From contig CAYSUS010000072.1 of the NCBI GenBank assembly GCA_964434165.1, forward strand, positions 1-35,813: 35,813 nucleotides of DNA, read 5' to 3'. How positions within the stretch are numbered: position 1 is the first letter of the stretch; the number at the start of each line of letters is the position of its first letter. The position numbers and the translations under genes were made by a program. Positions 31,515 to 35,813 of the stretch are shown here, piece after piece. Below the pieces are notes generated by a model. That model made no database searches, was not told where the DNA came from, and worked only from the letters and a program-made list of their open reading frames with translations. The stretch comes from CAYSUS01 sp964434165. Lineage in GTDB: Bacteria; Planctomycetota; Planctomycetia; Pirellulales; Thermoguttaceae.

Positions 31515-32621
31515 ATGGCTAGCGACAAGCTGCGTCGCCAGGTGGCATGGGAGGCCGCCCGGTTGATGTACGCCCGGGACGAAACGGAGTACTTCCGGGC
31601 GAAGATGAAGGCCGCCCGGCGGGTGTGCTCGGGTGAGCCGAAGCCTGCCGATCTTCCAAGCAATCGCGAGATCCGCGACCAGATCCAGTTGCTTGCCCAG
31701 CTTCACGAGGGCGAGCGTCGGGGCGAGCGCCTCCGCGACATGCGCATTGAGGCCCTGCGCGTGATGCGTCTGCTGAAGCGCTTCCGGCCGCGTCTGATCG
31801 GCAGCACGCTCACCGGGCACATCCGCCGCGGCTCGGACATCGATCTGCACGTGTTCTCCGACAGCGTGGAGGCGGTCTGTGCGGCGATCGAGTCCGAAGG
31901 GCTCCTTTACGAGATCGAGCGCAAGCTGGTCCGCAAGCACGGGGAGGAGCGGGTCTTCACCCACGTGCGCTTGCAGGACCGTTACGACTTCGAAATCACG
32001 GTCTATCCGGTCAGGATGGCGCGCCACCGCTTCCGCAGCTCGGTCACCGGCAAGCCGATCGAGCAGGCGAGCCGCGGCCAGCTCGAGTCGCTCCTCGCTC
32101 GGGAGTACCCCGAGATAAGGTTGGACGACGCCGTCGCGGAGTCGGACGCCAAGGTGGACCGGTTCCAGATCTATCACGTGCTGCTCGTGCCGTTGGAGCA
32201 GGTCAAGGAGGACCGCAAGTACCACCCGGAAGGCGACGCGCTGTACCACAGCCTCCAGGTGTTCGAGCTTGCCCGGGCGGAACTTCCCTACGACGAGGAG
32301 TTCCAGCTCGCCGCGCTATTGCACGACGTGGGCAAGGCCATCGATCCCAGGGAGCACGTCGCCGCGGGCCTGGAGGCCCTCGACGGGTTCATCACGCCTC
32401 GCACCGCGTGGCTGATTGAGCATCACATGGAGGGCCACGCCCTTATCGACGGCACACTGGGCGCCCGAGCGCGGCGGCGCCTATCCGCCTCGGAGAGCTT
32501 CGAGGAGTTGATGCTGCTCGCCCGCTTCGACCGCGAGGGGCGCAAACGGGGCGTGCCGGTGGCCGACGTGGAGGACGCCCTCCAGAGCCTTCGCGACCTG
32601 GCCAAACTGTGCGGGGAGTAG
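31515..32621 (+). CDS. Nucleotidyltransferase-HD domain fusion protein
   Basis: 368 residues, cytoplasmic. An N-terminal helical part (~1-85) leads to a pol-beta-type nucleotidyltransferase core: IGSTLTGHIRRGSDIDLHVF with Gly96-Ser97 and the metal-binding Asp108 and Asp110. A C-terminal HD phosphohydrolase domain has His245 (LYHSLQV), His270-Asp271 (LLHDVGKAID) and later EHHMEGH. The arrangement YHPEGDALYHSLQVFELA resembles CCA-adding enzymes and related NTase-HD proteins. This one lacks the usual A-adding tRNA-binding bodies, so the substrate may be a nucleotide, tRNA end or second messenger. ATG 31515 lies soon after the 31421 promoter; ribosome-binding site weak. Confidence 0.88.
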   Translation: MASDKLRRQVAWEAARLMYARDETEYFRAKMKAARRVCSGEPKPADLPSNREIRDQIQLLAQLHEGERRGERLRDMRIEALRVMRLLKRFRPRLIGSTLTGHIRRGSDIDLHVFSDSVEAVCAAIESEGLLYEIERKLVRKHGEERVFTHVRLQDRYDFEITVYPVRMARHRFRSSVTGKPIEQASRGQLESLLAREYPEIRLDDAVAESDAKVDRFQIYHVLLVPLEQVKEDRKYHPEGDALYHSLQVFELARAELPYDEEFQLAALLHDVGKAIDPREHVAAGLEALDGFITPRTAWLIEHHMEGHALIDGTLGARARRRLSASESFEELMLLARFDREGRKRGVPVADVEDALQSLRDLAKLCGE

Positions 32622-32922
32622 TGCGGCCAGGGAGTCACCCATCGGAGCCGCGCCGTGGGCCATCGGGTCCGGGCCGTGTCGGGCCGGTGGGCCAGGTGGC
32701 GTTTGAGGGATAGGCCAGCCTGGCAGGACCGGCTGGGAACGGCGGCAATCGCACGCGGCCCGGCTCCCACCGTAGCTGACCGCGAATCCCCTTGGCAGGA
32801 GGACCGACCCGTCGCCGCATCGCCCTTCTTGACGGTCCCTGGGAGAACCCCAATAATCGCGGGGTTGGACCTTCTCTCGCCCCTTCCCCGGGGCCAGGTC
32901 TTGGCATGCAGGAGGTGAAGCC
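32622..32922. other. Intergenic leader with promoter, no gene
   Basis: 301 bases. No coding frame with good codon use. It contains the promoter at 32829-32857 and a strong ribosome-binding site AGGAGGTGA (32910-32918). Confidence 0.6.
32829..32857 (+). promoter_or_regulatory. Sigma70-like promoter for the duplicated propeller gene
   Basis: TTGACG (32829-32834), 17-base spacer, AATAAT (32852-32857), 66 bases before the ATG at 32923. Confidence 0.5.
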
Positions 32923-35463
32923 ATGCGGGCAGCGGAATCGAGTTGGAGGCGTTGGGCGACCCGGACCGTGCTGGGCGCCGCTGTGTTGACATGCGCCGCG
33001 TCGGCGTGCCTCGCGCAGCCCCGTGCGCGCGGGGAGAAACCCAAGCTCAGCAAGGCCCTGGCCGGGGCGATCCTCAAGGCGCTGGGCGTCGAGTCCGAGG
33101 AGGAGCCAAGCGCGACCGGGGGGGCCGCCGTGGTCGTCGAGCGGCGCGCCGACGAGCCGGACTTCGAGGCCGATCCGGCCTGGCAACCCGCGCTGGAAGA
33201 GGTCCGCACCATCGACGTCGAGCAAGGGTGGAAACCCTACACGGTCAACAACCTCGGCATCGACGCGAACGGCAACCTCTTGGTCGCCTGCGGCGGCGAA
33301 CGGGTCGAGTACGAGCAGAGGCAGGGCGAGCTGGAGATCAAGATTCACGAAGTGCCGGGCGAGATCCGCGTCTTCAATGCCGAGGGCAAGCTCCTGCGCA
33401 CGCTCTCCGTTCCGCTCTCGCCGGAGGCCCTGGCCGTGCTGCCCGACGGAACCATGTTCGTGGGCGGCGGCGGAAAGGTCGCTCGCCTCGACGCGGAGGG
33501 CAACGTGCTGAAGATCATCGACTCCCCGGCAATGCGTGGCCGGGCGGAGCGCGGGAAGGAGGCGGAAGGAGATCAGACGCGGGCGCTCAGCGCGGCTCCC
33601 GATGGAGGCGAGAACGCCGGCGGAGCGGACAAACCCACGCAGCTTGACCCGAAGCGGAAGCGCATGGAGGAGACGCGTGCGAAGATGATCGAACAGCGGC
33701 GCAAGACGGTGCCGGGCATCGCCGCCAGCGAGCGCGATGTGTTCGTCGCCTGTCCCGAGGCCAAGGGGTACGGATACGCTGTCTGGCGCTTTGACCACAA
33801 CCTGGAGCACCCCAAGGAGATCGTCGACAAGCTCCGCGGCTGCTGCGGCCAGATGGACATCAGGACCCACGGAGGCGACCTCTACGTGGCCGAGAACGCC
33901 CGGCACCGCGTGGTCCGATACGACCGGCAGGGCAAGCGGCTCGCGTCGTTCGGAAGGCGTGATCGGCGCGCGGCCGACGGCTTCGGCGGATGCTGCGAGC
34001 CCAAGAACCTGTACTTCACCGCGGAAGGCGAGCTGCTTACGTCCGAATCGGGGCCCCCCGTGGCGGTCAAGCGGTTTACCCTCCAGGGCGAGCTGATCGA
34101 GGTCGTGGCCGTGCCCACGTTCGAGACCGGTTGCGTGCGCGTGAGTGTGGCTCAGGATCTCGAAGGCCGGGTCTTCCTCCTCAACGGCGGGGAGAACAAG
34201 GTCCTCGTGTTCGAAGAGACGGGCCCCAAGACAACGCACCGCCAGGTGGCCACGATCCAGATCGGCGGCGAGGAGAGCAGACTGCGGATCGTCTCGTTCT
34301 GCCTCGGGCCCCGGGGCCGGCTGTTGACGGCGTGCCAATCGACGTCCGAGGCGGACAAGGGCCTCGTCCGAGTGCTCAGCCCGGACGGAAAACGTCTGGC
34401 CGACTGGGAGCTCGACTTCCCTCCCCAGGCGATCAACGTGATGCCGGACGGGGGAGTCCTCGTCGGCGGGGCCGGCTCGCTGGCCATCCTCTCGGACGAG
34501 GGCGAGGTGCTCAGGACCGCTGACTCGCCGGCCCTGGTCGCCATGCTCCCGGCATTGGAGGACTTCCTGCCCGGCGGGGAGGAGTCGGCCGAGGCCCAGG
34601 CCCGGCAGATGGAGGAGTACGTCGAGACGTTGAAGAAGCAACTGGACTCGAATGTCACCCTGATGCTCGGCGACCTCGACAAGTCCATCCAGTCGGCGCG
34701 GGATAAGGGCGACACGGAAAGGGTCAAGACGCTTGAGGAACAGAAGGCCCGGACCCAAGCGATGTTCCGCGAGTCCATGAAGCGAAGACTCAAGCAGTTC
34801 GAGGAGCGGCTCGGCGCGCTGAAGAAGGAGTCCGAGGCGCAGCGGAGGATGAGTCCCGCCAAGCAGCGGCGGGCCGCCCAGGAGGCGCTGGAGAAGGCGC
34901 GCGACACGCGGCGGCGCGCGAGCCGCGTGAGCGGCGTGGCGGCCACGGACCGGGACGTGTTTGTGGCCTGTTACTCGCGTCGCGGGTTCGCCGTGTACCG
35001 GCTCAGCCACGAGCTGGCCGACGGCGAGAAGATCGTCACCCGGTTGAGGGGCTGCTGCGGCCAGATGGACATCCAGGCGCACGGGGGCGACCTTTACGTG
35101 GCGGAGAACGGACGCTTCCGCGTCGTCCGCTACGACCGAGACGGAAAGGAGCTCGATTCCTGGGGCAAACGCAGCCGGACCGCGGAGGACGGTTTCGGAA
35201 GCTGCTGCAACCCGATGAATATCCGCTTCGACCCCGGGGGCAAGATCCTCACCTCCGAGGCCAGTGTGGGCGCCATCAAGCGATTCGACCTCGATGGGAG
35301 CTACCTGGGCACGGTCGCCCGGTCGAAGATTGTGCCGGGCTGCAAGCACGTGGCCATCGATATCAGCGACGACGGCCGGCGTTTGTACATGCTCGACATC
35401 ACCCGCTCGCAGATCGTCGTGATGGAGCGGAAAGGAAGCGCCAAGCGGGTCGCCGCCAGGTGA
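32923..35463 (+). CDS. Exported NHL/propeller-like protein made of two tandem ~404-residue halves, each with CysCys motifs and a coiled-coil insert
   Basis: 846 residues with a signal peptide (TRTVLGAAVLTCAASACLA, cleavage near 31). It is an internal duplication: GCCGQMD at Cys307-Cys308 recurs at Cys711-Cys712, G(G/S)CC at 357-358 recurs at 761-762, and a fifth Cys (404 and 807) recurs. Spacing between the two CysCys sites is 50 residues in both halves. Flanking GGDLYVAEN and RVVRYDR strands are NHL/six-bladed propeller-like. A charged helical insert sits at the same point in each half (about 240-265 and 560-660, the second long and strongly coiled-coil-like). NHL propellers bind ligands or proteins; CysCys pairs at fixed spacing suggest disulfides or metal binding. 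Single strong ribosome-binding site AGGAGGTGA. Family sure, role unknown. Confidence 0.9.
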   Translation: MRAAESSWRRWATRTVLGAAVLTCAASACLAQPRARGEKPKLSKALAGAILKALGVESEEEPSATGGAAVVVERRADEPDFEADPAWQPALEEVRTIDVEQGWKPYTVNNLGIDANGNLLVACGGERVEYEQRQGELEIKIHEVPGEIRVFNAEGKLLRTLSVPLSPEALAVLPDGTMFVGGGGKVARLDAEGNVLKIIDSPAMRGRAERGKEAEGDQTRALSAAPDGGENAGGADKPTQLDPKRKRMEETRAKMIEQRRKTVPGIAASERDVFVACPEAKGYGYAVWRFDHNLEHPKEIVDKLRGCCGQMDIRTHGGDLYVAENARHRVVRYDRQGKRLASFGRRDRRAADGFGGCCEPKNLYFTAEGELLTSESGPPVAVKRFTLQGELIEVVAVPTFETGCVRVSVAQDLEGRVFLLNGGENKVLVFEETGPKTTHRQVATIQIGGEESRLRIVSFCLGPRGRLLTACQSTSEADKGLVRVLSPDGKRLADWELDFPPQAINVMPDGGVLVGGAGSLAILSDEGEVLRTADSPALVAMLPALEDFLPGGEESAEAQARQMEEYVETLKKQLDSNVTLMLGDLDKSIQSARDKGDTERVKTLEEQKARTQAMFRESMKRRLKQFEERLGALKKESEAQRRMSPAKQRRAAQEALEKARDTRRRASRVSGVAATDRDVFVACYSRRGFAVYRLSHELADGEKIVTRLRGCCGQMDIQAHGGDLYVAENGRFRVVRYDRDGKELDSWGKRSRTAEDGFGSCCNPMNIRFDPGGKILTSEASVGAIKRFDLDGSYLGTVARSKIVPGCKHVAIDISDDGRRLYMLDITRSQIVVMERKGSAKRVAAR

Positions 35464-35475
35464 CGATTCCCCCGG

Positions 35476-35507
35476 GACTTCCGAGGTCTCGCGGGGCTTC
35501 GGGAGTC
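35476..35507. repeat. Stem-loop, copy 2 of the ACTTCGG-type inverted repeat family
   Basis: GACTTCCGAGGTC (35476-35488), loop TCGCG, and GGGCTTCGGGAGTC (35494-35507), paired with several G-U-compatible positions. CTGG and GTCGG follow as in the 7793-7821 copy. It lies just after the stop of the propeller gene, as the first copy lies just after the radical-SAM gene. Confidence 0.55.
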
Positions 35508-35521
35508 TGGCCGTCGGGGGG

Positions 35522-35550
35522 GTGACTTCCCGGCCCGCAGGCGCAATAAT
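35522..35550 (+). promoter_or_regulatory. Sigma70-like promoter for the alcohol dehydrogenase gene
   Basis: GTGACT (35522-35527), 17-base spacer, AATAAT (35545-35550), the same -10 variant as at 32852, 66 bases before the ATG. Confidence 0.45.
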
Positions 35551-35615
35551 GGGAGGCTTTCCATGCCTCCTGACGCGCCCGCCGCGCGGCGGGTTCCTCC
35601 ACTCCGGGGACCGAG

Positions 35616-35813
35616 ATGCTCAATTTCACTTTCCACAATACCAAGATCGTATTCGGCAAGGGAGCGATCGCCCACCTGAAAGACCTCATTCCGGCCGAGC
35701 GCCGCGTGATGATGACTTACGGCGGCGGGTCGATCCGCAGCAACGGCGTGTACGATCAGGTGACGGCGGCCCTCGCCGATCGCCATCCCCTGGAGTTCGG
35801 CGGCATTGAGCCC
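35616..35813 (+). CDS. Iron-containing alcohol dehydrogenase, YqhD/BDH type (5' part only)
   Basis: 66 codons before the window ends. The start LNFTFHNTKIVFGKG, then VMMTYGGGSIRSNGVYDQV and LEFGGIEP match the NAD(P)-binding N-terminal domain of NADP-dependent butanol dehydrogenase/YqhD-type aldehyde reductases. These reduce short-chain aldehydes, often as detoxification. The iron-binding domain lies beyond the window. ATG 35616 follows GGGGACCGAG; its own promoter and a stem-loop separate it from the gene upstream. Confidence 0.93.
   Translation, partial: MLNFTFHNTKIVFGKGAIAHLKDLIPAERRVMMTYGGGSIRSNGVYDQVTAALADRHPLEFGGIEP

Noticed and set aside
32635..35349. 904-residue minus-strand frame opposite the duplicated propeller gene
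   Set aside because: Shadow of the plus-strand gene, which has a signal peptide, ribosome-binding site and repeat structure.
1..35813. CRISPR arrays, tRNA genes, transposons
   Set aside because: No regularly spaced repeats, no cloverleaf-like segment and no transposase reading frame were seen.

Overview
The window is a high-G+C stretch (by eye) that looks like a member of the Planctomycetota, probably a draft or metagenome scaffold because a run of ten N lies at 6418-6427. The taxonomic guess rests on several things. There are many exported carbohydrate-active proteins standing as single genes rather than in operons. There is a PEP-CTERM exported protein, a YfbK-like von Willebrand lipoprotein, a CysCys-rich NHL-type propeller protein and a Cys-rich zinc-ribbon peptide. 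Two classes of intergenic inverted repeat resemble ones I recall as common in planctomycete genomes. No 16S gene or other decisive marker is present.

Layout. 1-3270 (minus): the 3'-truncated VWA lipoprotein, then a secreted GH32/43-like propeller. 3508-6231 (plus): a GH127 beta-L-arabinofuranosidase with all catalytic residues, then a small membrane protein. 6232-7792: assembly gap, then a radical-SAM ThiH/HydG-like protein. 7989-10796: a large exported protein, perhaps DUF3352-like. 10928-13425 (minus): a frameshifted lipoprotein gene and a sialidase-like BNR protein. 13652-15208: a GH5 endoglucanase-like enzyme. 15184-15348 (minus): a truncated Doc toxin remnant. 15511-17510: a uroporphyrinogen-decarboxylase-fold protein and an RNase HII-like protein. 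17655-19088: a PEP-CTERM protein. 19158-20531 (minus): two paralogous membrane proteins. 20945-21946: a GH43-like propeller. 22095-24488 (minus): a heparinase II/III-like lipoprotein. 24803-27144: a TPR lipoprotein convergent with, and overlapping, a DegT-type aminotransferase. 27409-29370: an orphan Fis-type HTH, a small exported peptide and a Tat-exported GH39-like enzyme. 29508-30116 (minus): membrane-anchored MsrB. 30331-31424: a zinc-ribbon ORF coupled to a secreted esterase. 31515-32621: a nucleotidyltransferase-HD fusion. 32923-35463: an internally duplicated propeller protein. 35616 to the end: the start of an iron-dependent alcohol dehydrogenase.

How the genes work together. Seven genes (GH32/43-like, GH127, sialidase-like, GH5, GH43-like, heparinase-like, GH39-like) carry Sec, Tat or lipoprotein signals and would act outside the cytoplasm on complex, probably arabinose-, uronate- or sialic-acid-containing glycans. 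There is no SusC/SusD pair or obvious sugar transporter. Most genes have their own ribosome-binding site, and many have a recognisable sigma70-like promoter, so this is a loose glycan-degradation neighbourhood, not a single operon. I see no mobile element, CRISPR array, tRNA or rRNA. The most unusual items are the duplicated CysCys propeller protein and the start-codon-less zinc-ribbon ORF that overlaps an esterase gene behind a palindromic operator-like site.
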